A stretch of DNA of 62,691 nt from CAWKDC01 sp964383495 (GTDB lineage Bacteria; Pseudomonadota; Gammaproteobacteria; JABCZS01): assembly GCA_964383495.1 (NCBI GenBank), contig CAYLHG010000008.1, forward strand, positions 1-62,691. Reading direction: 5' to 3'. The notes under the pieces are model-generated. The model did not search any database. It was not told the origin of the DNA and saw only the letters and a list, made by a program, of their open reading frames with translations. Both the position numbers and the translations under genes were made by a program. Of this stretch, positions 1 through 8,469 are shown in pieces. The stretch's first letter is position 1; the number at the start of each line of letters is the position of its first letter.

Positions 1-74
1 CTAATTTCTTGACAAACAAAAGACCTTATTGCAAAATATGTTTTCCGTACATGAGGGAACCCAAATGGAATTGA

Positions 75-361
75 GTCGCCCATCAACTAATATTTTGGTT
101 TGTTTCCTCCCAACACCCGCGTGATAATGATATTTTAAAAACGGATGGCACTTGGGGTGGAGCCTCTGCGCCTTACACTTGCGGAGCTCCTGGTGCTGGA
201 CCATCGACGAATCAATCTCCATTAGGATCGTGTGATTGGGCCACGATACCGCCTTATATGTATTCCCATATGACGATGCAAGCAGTACATTTACTTGCCA
301 AGTGTTAAATGCGAACAGCGTTAATCAGGCAAATTACAAAATTACGTTTTGTCCAACTTAA
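75..361 (+). pseudogene. Remnant of a secreted Cys-containing protein (C-terminal part)
   Basis: The first 405 bases hold no intact gene. Frame 3 reads open from about 75 to 308 and contains GTWGGASAPYTCGAPGAGP. Frame 2 is open from 236 to the stop at 361 and ends in QVLNANSVNQANYKITFCPT. The two stretches look like one Cys-, Asn- and Gly-rich exported protein split by a frameshift at about 255-275; further upstream, stops interrupt all three plus frames. I do not recognise the family. A small minus-strand ORF over the same bases has no recognisable content. The fragment may be the decayed end of a gene lying mostly to the left of the window. Confidence 0.35.
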
Positions 362-405
362 GGGGTAATTTTAGGCAAACGAGGCTAAGCTATACTTACT
401 TCATC

Positions 406-2286
406 ATGCCAAAAACATTTTTAAAACACTGGGATATTCAGGAAGTGATCGCTGCCCTCGCAGGCGGATGTATTGCGATGAGTTTAATTTTTCAATATGT
501 TGTCCCTCCATTACAGGCCTATTATCATTACCCATTGTATTTTATTTTGTTGATAGGCGGCGCTCCCCTCGTTGCCGGTATTCTTGCGAAAATGCTGAAC
601 AAAGATTTTGGTGCTGATTTGTTAGCTGGTATTGCCATTATTACCGCAACATTTCTTGAGCAGTATCTTGCCGGTGCAATTGTTGTGCTGATGCTTTCTG
701 GCGGTCAAGCAATCGAAAATTTTAGCGTTAAAACTGCATCAAAAGTATTAGACGCATTGTCAAAGCGCGCACCCGCTATTGCGCATTGCCAAGAGGGAGG
801 TGCCGTTAAAGATAAACCTATTTCAGAAATTAATATCGGTGATATCGTTTCAGTATTCCCGCATGAAGTTTGCCCTGTCGATGGGGAAGTGGTTGAAGGG
901 AATGGCATGATGGATGAATCTTATCTTACGGGTGAACCCTTCACGATTTTCAAAGCACCAGGTTCTTTCGTGATGTCTGGCGCTATCAATGGTGATACAC
1001 GATTACTGATTAAAGCTACTGCACGCGCTGTAGACTCACGCTACGCTAAAATCATGCAAGTGATGTATGATTCACAATCTAAAAGGCCACGCATGCGGCG
1101 CCTTGCAGATACATTAGGAGCATGGTTTACACCATTAGCATTATTAATTGCTGTCGCGGCGTGGGTTGCAACAGGTGATGCTGTACGTTTTCTAGCAGTA
1201 TTAGTGATTGCGACACCGTGTCCTTTGTTAATTGCTATTCCTGTTGCGATTATTGGATCTATTTCATTATGTGCGAGTCGTGGCATTATTATTAAAAACC
1301 CTATTGTATTAGAACAAATTGATCAATGCGAAACAATTATTTTTGATAAAACAGGCACGCTCACTTATGGAAAACCAGCATTGGTTGAGCAAATTCCATT
1401 TAATGGATACGATTTAAAGCAAACACTGAAATTTGCGGCAAGTTTAGAGCGCTATTCAAAACACCCTCTTGCAAAAGCGTTGCTTGATCAAGCAAAATCA
1501 GAAAATATTTCACTTGTGAACGCAGATAAAATTCAAGAAATAAAAGGTTCTTATTTAACAGGAATCGTGCAGCAACATCATGTTATTATTACAAGCCGAA
1601 AACAATTAGATTTTTTCAAACTTTCTGCTGCTGCAGCATTACTCCCTGAGGGAGGAACTGGGCTCGAGTGCCTTGTGATTATTGATGGACAATTGGCTGC
1701 TTATTATCGTTTTCGAGATAGGCCCCGCACAGAAGGAGTAGCATTTATTGAGCATCTTGGCCCAAACCATCATGTTAAAAAAGTAATGATTGTTTCAGGC
1801 GATCGTGAAGAAGAAGTGCGTTATTTGGCAGATTTGTTAGGTATTCCTATTGTGTATGCAGGTAAAAGCCCCGAAGAAAAATTAGCCATAGTACGTGATG
1901 AAGTAAAGCAGGCGAAAACAGCTTATCTGGGGGATGGTATTAACGATGCGCCTGCGTTAATGGCTGCTAATGTAGGGATTGCATTCGGACAAAATAGTGA
2001 TGTGACTTCTGAAGCAGCGGGAGTTGTTATTATGGACAGCTCACTAGAGCGGGTGGATGAGTTTTTACATATTAGTCGCCGTATGCGCAGTATTGCATTA
2101 CAGAGTGCTATTTTTGGGATGGGGCTTTCTGCCGTAGGCATGGTTATTGCTGCGTTCGGCTACATTCCGCCCGTGGGTGGCGCCATTGCTCAAGAGCTCA
2201 TTGATGTGGTCGCGATTCTTAATTCTTTAAGAACTTTATGGAAGCCTAGAAAACTGAGTGATATTCACTATACTCACTATACTTAG
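406..2286 (+). CDS. P1B-type heavy-metal-transporting ATPase without an N-terminal metal-binding domain
   Basis: This is an inner-membrane ATP-driven cation pump of about 626 residues. Visible motifs are the actuator loop DESYLTGEP, the metal-site helix ATPCPLLIAIP (C272-P273-L274), the phosphorylation motif DKTGTLT (D314), the SKHPLA motif of the nucleotide-binding domain, and the hinge GDGINDAPAL from G509. The usual HMA domain or His-rich N-terminus is absent: the protein starts directly with membrane helices. The CPx site reads CPL rather than CPC, so the metal cannot be given as zinc, cadmium or copper from sequence alone. I prefer the ATG at 406 to an in-frame TTG at 349, which would lie inside the upstream remnant. 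The next small gene is 21 bases downstream. Confidence 0.9.
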   Translation: MPKTFLKHWDIQEVIAALAGGCIAMSLIFQYVVPPLQAYYHYPLYFILLIGGAPLVAGILAKMLNKDFGADLLAGIAIITATFLEQYLAGAIVVLMLSGGQAIENFSVKTASKVLDALSKRAPAIAHCQEGGAVKDKPISEINIGDIVSVFPHEVCPVDGEVVEGNGMMDESYLTGEPFTIFKAPGSFVMSGAINGDTRLLIKATARAVDSRYAKIMQVMYDSQSKRPRMRRLADTLGAWFTPLALLIAVAAWVATGDAVRFLAVLVIATPCPLLIAIPVAIIGSISLCASRGIIIKNPIVLEQIDQCETIIFDKTGTLTYGKPALVEQIPFNGYDLKQTLKFAASLERYSKHPLAKALLDQAKSENISLVNADKIQEIKGSYLTGIVQQHHVIITSRKQLDFFKLSAAAALLPEGGTGLECLVIIDGQLAAYYRFRDRPRTEGVAFIEHLGPNHHVKKVMIVSGDREEEVRYLADLLGIPIVYAGKSPEEKLAIVRDEVKQAKTAYLGDGINDAPALMAANVGIAFGQNSDVTSEAAGVVIMDSSLERVDEFLHISRRMRSIALQSAIFGMGLSAVGMVIAAFGYIPPVGGAIAQELIDVVAILNSLRTLWKPRKLSDIHYTHYT

Positions 2287-2307
2287 TATCTGATTTGAGA
2301 GGAAAAT

Positions 2308-2430
2308 ATGGAAGAAATTGTAGTCAAAGTCATTGTTGTGTTTGCAGCCTTATTGCTTGTGGGAATTTTATTGACAGCTTATGAATTCCGGGAGCATATT
2401 TTGAAACGGTTTAGAAAAAGAAAAAAATGA
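2308..2430 (+). CDS. Small single-span membrane protein (40 aa)
   Basis: A 40-residue protein starts MEEIVVKVIVVFAALLLVGI, continues hydrophobic to about residue 24, and ends in a strongly basic tail (KRFRKRKK). This is the pattern of one transmembrane helix with a cytoplasmic C-terminus. A purine-rich ribosome site (GAGAGGA) lies 5-11 bases before the ATG. It sits 21 bases after the metal ATPase on the same strand, so it is probably co-transcribed and could be an accessory subunit or regulator of the pump; that role is inferred from position only. I do not recognise a family. Confidence 0.65.
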   Translation: MEEIVVKVIVVFAALLLVGILLTAYEFREHILKRFRKRKK

Positions 2431-2564
2431 TGAAGACAGCGATCTCCGAGGCTTGCATAGCCTTTTGAGAGATTGGCATAAAAAGTTTATATACTAAAAT
2501 ATATAGTGTGCGTTTTTGGTTACAACACCACGCGATGCAACCGATCGAAAGAGTATATTAACCC

Positions 2565-3482
2565 ATGAACAATACTTTTACGTTGAAACCAGTTCCACCA
2601 TTCAGACTAGATTATACAGTCTGGGCTTTACGCAGAAGGGCTAAAAACATTATTGATCAATGGGACGGAAAACATTATAAGCGATTATTTGTGATTGAAA
2701 ATCAGCCTTTATTAGTCACTGCTCGACAAAACAAGAGCATTAGTCATCCGAAAATTGTCATTACTTTGAACAAGAGCGTTAATCATACTGAAAAAACAAA
2801 AATAACAGATTTATTAAAAACGATGCTAGGAATCGAATATAATTTGAATAATTTCTATTCTCTTGCTGAGAAGGACTCATTGTTACACCCTATTGTGAGC
2901 GAATTCAAAGGAGTCAAACCGCCCCGTTTTCCTTCTATTTTTGAATCCTTGTGTAATGCCATAGCATGTCAATTGCTTTCATTAGAATCGGGTCTTCAAT
3001 TATTAAATAATTTTTCTGAGTCATATGGGAAAAGTGTTCGATACAAAGAAGAAGTTTTTTATGCCTTCCCAGAACCTGCTGATATCATTAAATGCAAACC
3101 AGCTGATTTGCGCAAGCTAGGGTTTAGCATGACAAAAAGCGCAACGATTATCGAAATTGCAAAGATTATTACAAAGTATGGCCTCTCCACAGAACAGCTT
3201 GCCAATATGTCGGATAAAGAGATAATAACCTACTTAACTTCATTAAAGGGCATTGGACGGTGGTCAGCTGAATATATTTTATTACGAGGCTTAGGAAGAA
3301 TTCACTGGCTACCTGGAGATGATATTGGCGTACAACGCAACCTGAAAAATTTTTTTCATCTCAGAGGTGAAATTAATTATGAAAGAGTGTTTATGCTGAA
3401 GAAGCGTTGGGATCCTTATGCAGGATTAGTGTATTTTCATTTATTATTGAAAAAATTGGTTGAAAAAGAGATTATTTTTTGA
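2565..3482 (+). CDS. DNA-3-methyladenine glycosylase, AlkA/HhH-GPD type
   Basis: Base-excision repair glycosylase, 305 residues, expected to remove alkylated purines from DNA. The helix-hairpin-helix reads LKGIGRWSAEYILLRGLGR (from residue 227). It is followed by the Gly/Pro-Asp segment WLPGDDIG with D252/D253, the position of the catalytic aspartate in AlkA-type enzymes. The N-terminal ~100 residues fit the AlkA-like accessory domain but are divergent. It lacks the four-cysteine cluster of EndoIII/MutY. A 134-base gap separates it from the small membrane protein, and it converges with the DUF488 gene. The exact substrate range cannot be read from sequence. Confidence 0.85.
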   Translation: MNNTFTLKPVPPFRLDYTVWALRRRAKNIIDQWDGKHYKRLFVIENQPLLVTARQNKSISHPKIVITLNKSVNHTEKTKITDLLKTMLGIEYNLNNFYSLAEKDSLLHPIVSEFKGVKPPRFPSIFESLCNAIACQLLSLESGLQLLNNFSESYGKSVRYKEEVFYAFPEPADIIKCKPADLRKLGFSMTKSATIIEIAKIITKYGLSTEQLANMSDKEIITYLTSLKGIGRWSAEYILLRGLGRIHWLPGDDIGVQRNLKNFFHLRGEINYERVFMLKKRWDPYAGLVYFHLLLKKLVEKEIIF

Positions 3483-3626
3483 TTATTTGTAATAGTCGCG
3501 ACTTGATGTGACATGAGACACGGAAATGATTGCATTTACCAGAAGATTTTATTTTCCATACAGAAGGATTTTTTGGATACTAAATTTGTCAATAGATATT
3601 TGATAAACACAATTAACATATTAATC

Positions 3627-4163
3627 TTATACAGTTTTTGGATAAAAGATTTTGATGGGTCTTTTTTTCCTATCGATCACTGCAAAAGTTGTTAATTCGT
3701 GCTTATGTGTTTTAGTTGAACTCATGATATCTAGCACCTTTATACCGCGAACAACTTCCGCATCGCCCACCAGAGAACGATGACAACGCCACGGAACTGC
3801 TTCTGCACACATTATCGTCGTTTTTCCGCCCTTCTTTATAAGTTCATTGAGCATTTTAAGACCTTTAAAAAACTCAGGCGTTTGCATGTAATCCGCATAT
3901 CCTCGAAAGCTGGCATTAACCCATGCCTGATTGATAGAGTTCTTATGGGTGGAACGCAAACCACCCAATGCTGCTAAATGAACATAGCTAATTTTTTCTT
4001 TTAGGAGCGATCTTTTCAATTTTTCCTCATCAAACCAAGGCACATGACGAGACTTAGGAATAGACCGTATATCAATGACTTGCTTAATTTTATACGCATG
4101 AAGCAGCTCAATAAAAGCAGATAATGTGCGGTCAGAATGCCCAATAGTGTATAAAGTCGTCAT
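3627..4163 (-). CDS. DUF488 family protein
   Basis: A 178-residue soluble protein of the DUF488 family. It opens with the typical TLYTIGHSDRTLSAFIELL, followed by VIDIRSIPKSRHVPWF, LAALGGLR, and the Cys/His motif MCAEAVPWRCHRSLVG. The biochemical function of the family is not established, although the conserved Cys and His residues suggest an enzyme active site or metal site. It converges with the glycosylase gene; the 144 bases between them show no gene. No operon partner is visible upstream, where the divergent neighbour is the globin gene 213 bases away. Confidence 0.8.
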   Translation of the reverse strand: MTTLYTIGHSDRTLSAFIELLHAYKIKQVIDIRSIPKSRHVPWFDEEKLKRSLLKEKISYVHLAALGGLRSTHKNSINQAWVNASFRGYADYMQTPEFFKGLKMLNELIKKGGKTTIMCAEAVPWRCHRSLVGDAEVVRGIKVLDIMSSTKTHKHELTTFAVIDRKKRPIKIFYPKTV

Positions 4164-4249
4164 AAAGATAATTAACCAAGTTATATGTAGATATATATAG
4201 TTTAGTTTAATAAGGATCCTGATTTATGGTAGTAAATCTTCATTTAAAG

Positions 4250-4278
4250 TTGCATTTTACATGCAAGTTATATACAAT
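4250..4278 (+). promoter_or_regulatory. Putative sigma-70 promoter of the globin gene
   Basis: TTGCAT (4250-4255), then 17 bases, then TACAAT (4273-4278). The -10 box matches 5 of 6 consensus positions and the spacing is ideal. It lies 99 bases before the globin ATG, so the transcript would carry a leader of about 90 bases. Confidence 0.5.
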
Positions 4279-4280
4279 AG

Positions 4281-4307
4281 GCTAAAATCATCACTTTAGC
4301 TGATGAT
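4281..4307 (+). promoter_or_regulatory. Leader with two mutually exclusive hairpins before the globin gene
   Basis: GCTAAA (4281-4286) can pair with TTTAGC (4295-4300). Alternatively, ATCATCA (4287-4293) can pair with TGATGAT (4301-4307). The two stems share bases and cannot form together, as in a small RNA switch. No regulatory function is demonstrated. Confidence 0.3.
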
Positions 4308-4376
4308 AGTTGAAAATTTTGAGCCAACATTTAAAGTCATTGCAAAAAAACTTGAGCTCGAAGGTGGTAATAAATT

Positions 4377-4766
4377 ATGACCGAACTGACTAAAAAACAT
4401 ATTGAAAATCTTGTCACACATTTCTATCAACGTGTTCAAAAAGATGAATTACTTGGTCACATATTTAACGATATTGCACATGTAGATTTTGCGGAGCATA
4501 TTCCTGTGCTATGTCACTTTTGGAACAGCATTATGCTGAAAACCAGTGAATATCATGGCAATGCCTATGAGAAGCATGTCTTCATAGGGCAAAAAACAAA
4601 TATCCAGAAAGCACATTTTATACGCTGGCTTGACTTGTTTCAGCAAGAATCTGTAAAACATTTACCAGCCAAAGCTGCTGAAGAAATTATTCAAAAAGCA
4701 TCATTAATAGCAAAATCTTTGCAGCATGGAATGTGTGAACCTTCCCTCATTCACGAAGTACTCTAA
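4377..4766 (+). CDS. Truncated haemoglobin, group III (trHb3-like)
   Basis: A 129-residue haem protein of the 2-on-2 globin fold. It opens with IENLVTHFYQRVQKDELLGHIF, has the segment HIPVLCHFWNSIML and ends around KAHFIRWLDLFQQ, where the His is the expected proximal haem ligand. This order and length match group III truncated globins such as Campylobacter Ctb, which handle oxygen and nitric oxide. A role in protection from NO inside a host cell is plausible but inferred. It appears monocistronic, with its own promoter upstream and a convergent TonB-like gene downstream. The stretch GAAGGTGG before the ATG is the likely ribosome site. Confidence 0.8.
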   Translation: MTELTKKHIENLVTHFYQRVQKDELLGHIFNDIAHVDFAEHIPVLCHFWNSIMLKTSEYHGNAYEKHVFIGQKTNIQKAHFIRWLDLFQQESVKHLPAKAAEEIIQKASLIAKSLQHGMCEPSLIHEVL

Positions 4767-4808
4767 AATTTCGGAGGACGTTTGAAAAAAGCAATAAAAT
4801 CGTTGCGT

Positions 4809-5423
4809 TCACCCTGGAAAGAAATCCCACGTCCTCACAATATCTAACATATCGGTATCTTGCTTCATGGCGTCTGGCAAAGGTGAAAAAGGTGCGGCAT
4901 TTTTAACGATTTGCAGCGCCAGCGTATCCAGCGCAGGAGAGCCAGAACTTTTTTCAATCACAATATTTTTTAATTCACCTTTTGCATTAATAGAAACACG
5001 CAAGCTTAACCGCCCTTTTAACTCAGGATGTGTAGCCAACGCTGCCTTATAAGCCGTTGTTCCTTTGGATTCAATCAGTGTACGCCAAGCGGTTAAATAG
5101 TCTGCATCACGAGATTCAAACTGTGTGTCTGATAAAGTGCGACGTTTTAATTTTTGTGTTTTTGTTAAATGATCGGGAGTATAGTGAATGACAGAAGATT
5201 GAGTATCTGACGCAACAGGCGTTATGTCCATTTGTTCACTTATATGAAATGGCTTGAGAGATATATTTAAATGTGATTGTTCAACAGGTTTCTCTTGCGT
5301 GACTGTCCAGATATTGGTGATCAACATGCCCGCAGAAAAAAGAATGATCATATGTATAGCAGCAGAAAATACCCAACTTACGTAAGTGCTCACCTCTGCC
5401 TCCCGAACGGCATAATCGTTCAT
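4809..5423 (-). CDS. TonB-family energy-transducer-like protein
   Basis: A 204-residue protein with a short cytoplasmic N-terminus, one membrane helix (about residues 17-40, VFSAAIHMIILFSAGMLI), a periplasmic linker and a TonB-type C-terminal domain (LKGRLSLRVSINAKGELKNI, then SSGSPALDTLALQIVKNAAPF). TonB proteins couple the proton motive force, through ExbB/ExbD, to outer-membrane transport. No exbB, exbD or TonB-dependent receptor is present in the window. It is short for TonB and lacks a long Pro-rich linker, so it may be a TonB paralogue. It lies 33 bases downstream of the TpsB gene on the same strand, so the two may share a transcript. Confidence 0.7.
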   Translation of the reverse strand: MNDYAVREAEVSTYVSWVFSAAIHMIILFSAGMLITNIWTVTQEKPVEQSHLNISLKPFHISEQMDITPVASDTQSSVIHYTPDHLTKTQKLKRRTLSDTQFESRDADYLTAWRTLIESKGTTAYKAALATHPELKGRLSLRVSINAKGELKNIVIEKSSGSPALDTLALQIVKNAAPFSPLPDAMKQDTDMLDIVRTWDFFPG

Positions 5424-5456
5424 TGAGATTTTAGATTATCTTCTAAACAATTACCA

Positions 5457-7166
5457 TTATCTTTGGCTCAAGTCTACGCTGAGCGAGAAGAAAACGCGAG
5501 CATCATTGTTGTCATACGCTGCTACTGGTTTTGTCAGTGGTTTTGCAATTTCAATTTCCCCGTTGACACGATCAGCAATGGACACACGTATTCCTGCTGC
5601 AGAGGATGTTCCGCTTTGTTTTCCGAGATCAAAGCTATCATTTCTATCCCATAAAACAGCCCAGTCATAAGAATAGAAGTATTGTAAACCTTGGAATAAT
5701 TTATTGCTGGCTTGATTATTGTAGCGAACTTCTATTTTTCCTTCAAAACCATTGTCCCCTACAATTTCTGAAGGGTCGTAAGCAGAACCGTATACTGCGC
5801 CCCCGTAACCTAATTGCTCTGGAGCAAGTAAGGAGTCAAACGCGTATTGCCCATTGAGTGAAGCATACAAAGATAATGACTCGGGGTAAGTAAAATATTG
5901 AACCCGTGTGTATGTTGTTGTGAATTTAGTGTAGTCCTTACGCCCGCTGCTACGTGAACGCAAGTAACTGGGTTGTGGTGCACCCGATAAAAGTTGGAAG
6001 CCCTTCGATAATTGAGCGTTAATTAAGTTCACACCCTGCCAGCCATCTTGTATGTCAAAATTTACGCCTGCGCGTAAAGAATCTATTTTATCAAGATTGA
6101 ATAATTCCCCAAAGATGTCTGTCTGGCTATCAAGATAGTCGTAGTCGATTGATGTACTTAAATTCATGCGTCGTGAACGAATGATAGGATAACTGTAAAT
6201 AAAAGCAATGGAGTTACTCAAGCCGTCCATGTCTAATACGGCAAGTGAGTTACCAGGATGGGTGCGATTTTGTGTGAAATTTGAGTTGAAACTTGCGCCG
6301 CTTGGTGCAATAAATGCTAAATACGATAATTCATATGAGGTGAATTCTCTTGTTTCTGAACCTGATTTAGCATTGACTGTCGCTTGGCCCGGTGCATTAA
6401 AAATATCATTCATGGAAGCAATAAGACTAAACTCTTGGGGGCCAAGATATTTCGTACCACGGTTATCCCAGGTGATCGAACTATCAAATAAATGTTGTTC
6501 CAGCAATATTACGACCGTGCTTGCGCCTGGGGTGACTGCGGAAGGCGTCAGTACTGCTTTAGCTTGAATGCCGGGGATATCATTGATGAGCAATAGCGTG
6601 CGTTCTAAAGTGTTAATTTTCAGCGGCCTATCTTTCAATACTTCTTCTAAATATTGCTCAATCGCTGTGAGTGTTCCTTTGGTTTTTCCATCTATCAGGT
6701 ATTTGTCGATAAATCCTTCCACTACCTCCAGTGTTACTGTCCCGCTTGCGTCAATTTCTTGAGGTGGAATAAAAACACGTGTTAAAACATATCCGTTTTC
6801 CAAATAATACTTTTCAATGGCTTGAGCAAGTAATTGTAGTTCTTGTAATGTGACTTCTTTATTTAACATATGTTCATAAAGAGGTGCCAAATCTTCTGCA
6901 TTATAAACGCTATTGCCTGTTAATGTTAATTTTTTAAACATGAATTTAATTTTTTGCGCGGATTCATCTAACGCAGGCTGCGGTGTAGTTGATCTTTCAA
7001 TTTGCGGTGCCGATTTGTTATTTCCAGGCATTGTTTGTGGCAGCGGAGATTGCCGTGCGGGGTTAACAGTTTGAGGAAGGAGATCATTCAAACTGGCTGC
7101 GTGGAGTAGCGCCGGTATTAAACCAATAAGAAGTGTGGTTAGACTTAGTTTGGTTACATTCCGCAT
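5457..7166 (-). CDS. ShlB/FhaC/HecB-family two-partner secretion transporter (TpsB)
   Basis: Outer-membrane beta-barrel that exports one large TpsA exoprotein. Its 569 residues start with a signal peptide (NVTKLSLTTLLIGLIPALLH, cleavage near AAS), followed by a Pro/Gln-rich linker. The first POTRA domain (about residues 73-155) contains LTGNSVYNAEDL and YYLENGYVLTRVFIPPQEI. A second POTRA region and a C-terminal barrel with alternating aromatic strands follow. The last residues, FFSLSVDLSQR, lack the usual terminal Phe. No TpsA gene is adjacent. The large glycine-rich repeat protein at the right edge of the window is a possible cargo, about 51 kb away. Confidence 0.85.
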   Translation of the reverse strand: MRNVTKLSLTTLLIGLIPALLHAASLNDLLPQTVNPARQSPLPQTMPGNNKSAPQIERSTTPQPALDESAQKIKFMFKKLTLTGNSVYNAEDLAPLYEHMLNKEVTLQELQLLAQAIEKYYLENGYVLTRVFIPPQEIDASGTVTLEVVEGFIDKYLIDGKTKGTLTAIEQYLEEVLKDRPLKINTLERTLLLINDIPGIQAKAVLTPSAVTPGASTVVILLEQHLFDSSITWDNRGTKYLGPQEFSLIASMNDIFNAPGQATVNAKSGSETREFTSYELSYLAFIAPSGASFNSNFTQNRTHPGNSLAVLDMDGLSNSIAFIYSYPIIRSRRMNLSTSIDYDYLDSQTDIFGELFNLDKIDSLRAGVNFDIQDGWQGVNLINAQLSKGFQLLSGAPQPSYLRSRSSGRKDYTKFTTTYTRVQYFTYPESLSLYASLNGQYAFDSLLAPEQLGYGGAVYGSAYDPSEIVGDNGFEGKIEVRYNNQASNKLFQGLQYFYSYDWAVLWDRNDSFDLGKQSGTSSAAGIRVSIADRVNGEIEIAKPLTKPVAAYDNNDARVFFSLSVDLSQR

Positions 7167-7233
7167 TACTCACATCCTTATGAGAAATAATTGATAAGCG
7201 ATAGTATACGAAACAAGCGGCTATCGCGCAAGA

Positions 7234-8469
7234 CTATATTGAGGCTTTAAAACTTTCCTTAAACGAAAATGCAATCACCCCAGCTATCACCAGTGATATT
7301 GCCATCCCCCAAACAGCCGCATTGAAAGATGCGCTTGTATACAGGGGCTGTTGTGTCACAGCATCCGCTACGGTGTGATTTGATACTACTTTACTGAAAA
7401 CAGCTTGGCAAATAGCATTACCGAGCATTAAAACAGTTGAAACAACAGAGAGTGCGGTGGCTGAAAAAGCAGGCGGGTTGCTTTCTGTTACCATTGGATA
7501 AGCGACAACCTGGCAGCTTGAAATAAATCCAACACCAAAAAATGTGATTGCAAGCAATATAACTGATGGGTGATTGAGTATAAATAAGCTTACAAACATT
7601 AAAAATGTGGCAAATGCTCCCCACGCCAACACAGCCTTCCGTGTATGGTAGGCATCAGAAATAAAACCTGCGATAGGAGACCCTACCATTAAACCAAAAA
7701 AGACCATGGATAGCACCAATGCACCTTCTTCACCCGTGATGCCAAATGTGTGTTCGATATATAAAGAGCCCCAACTGGTTCCAAAAATAATCAATGGTAG
7801 ATTCAAAAAACATACATATACACCCGTCAGCGAATTTTGTAATTTGCTTACGCTTTGTTTTAAACCCTGTGCGAAAGTTTTCCATTGTGCGTGCTCGTGA
7901 TGTACCGGCGCTGCAGGATTATCACGGATCACACAGAAGAACAGCACCCATAATGCTACCCCTATCATTGCATTTGCAAGGAAAGTATCCATTATCCCCC
8001 ATTGAGTATAAAACCATAAGAAAAGCGGCTGTGTGATGGCTCCGCCTAATAGCCCAATGGTAATGATAAAGCTGCTAGCCGTGGCCATTTGGCGGGTTGG
8101 GATCCATTGGCTGGCTAATTTCAATGCTGTTAATAAACAAAAGCTGTGAAGTAAGCCTTGTATAAACCGTATTAGTAAGAGTGCAGGGTAATGCTCAACA
8201 AAGCGCATGATGAGCACACTGATAGTGCTCGCAGCTAATAGAGAGAGCATCAAAGGGCGAGAGGCGCATTTATCCGCCAACATACCTGCGGGTAGAGACA
8301 TTAATGCTGCCGCTAAAAGATAGACGGCCCCCAAGTTGCCGAGCTCTTCTGCACTGAGGTTAAAAGTGTGTGAAATGCCTTCTGCAATTGGGTTGAGAAA
8401 GGTCATCTGCATAAAATAAAAGGTAAAAAATAATCCGCCGATCATGGCAATGGTCCAAGCTTTTTTCAT
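7234..8469 (-). CDS. Major facilitator superfamily transporter
   Basis: A 411-residue polytopic protein with the hydrophobic periodicity of 12 helices. The loop after helix 2 carries the MFS signature region (PAGMLADKCASRPLMLSLL), and the second half repeats the fold with GSPIAGFISDAYHTRKAVL. The substrate cannot be predicted. Its start codon overlaps the last four bases of gshB (ATGA-type overlap), so the two are translationally coupled; whether they are functionally linked is unknown. Confidence 0.85.
   Translation of the reverse strand: MKKAWTIAMIGGLFFTFYFMQMTFLNPIAEGISHTFNLSAEELGNLGAVYLLAAALMSLPAGMLADKCASRPLMLSLLAASTISVLIMRFVEHYPALLLIRFIQGLLHSFCLLTALKLASQWIPTRQMATASSFIITIGLLGGAITQPLFLWFYTQWGIMDTFLANAMIGVALWVLFFCVIRDNPAAPVHHEHAQWKTFAQGLKQSVSKLQNSLTGVYVCFLNLPLIIFGTSWGSLYIEHTFGITGEEGALVLSMVFFGLMVGSPIAGFISDAYHTRKAVLAWGAFATFLMFVSLFILNHPSVILLAITFFGVGFISSCQVVAYPMVTESNPPAFSATALSVVSTVLMLGNAICQAVFSKVVSNHTVADAVTQQPLYTSASFNAAVWGMAISLVIAGVIAFSFKESFKASI

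Noticed and set aside
1..222. Minus-strand 73-codon open frame at the left edge
   Set aside because: No recognisable motif and no plausible start context, and it overlaps the better-supported plus-strand remnant.
3513..3695. Plus-strand 60-codon open frame between the glycosylase and the DUF488 gene
   Set aside because: It overlaps the conserved 3' end of the DUF488 gene, has no ribosome site and no recognisable content.
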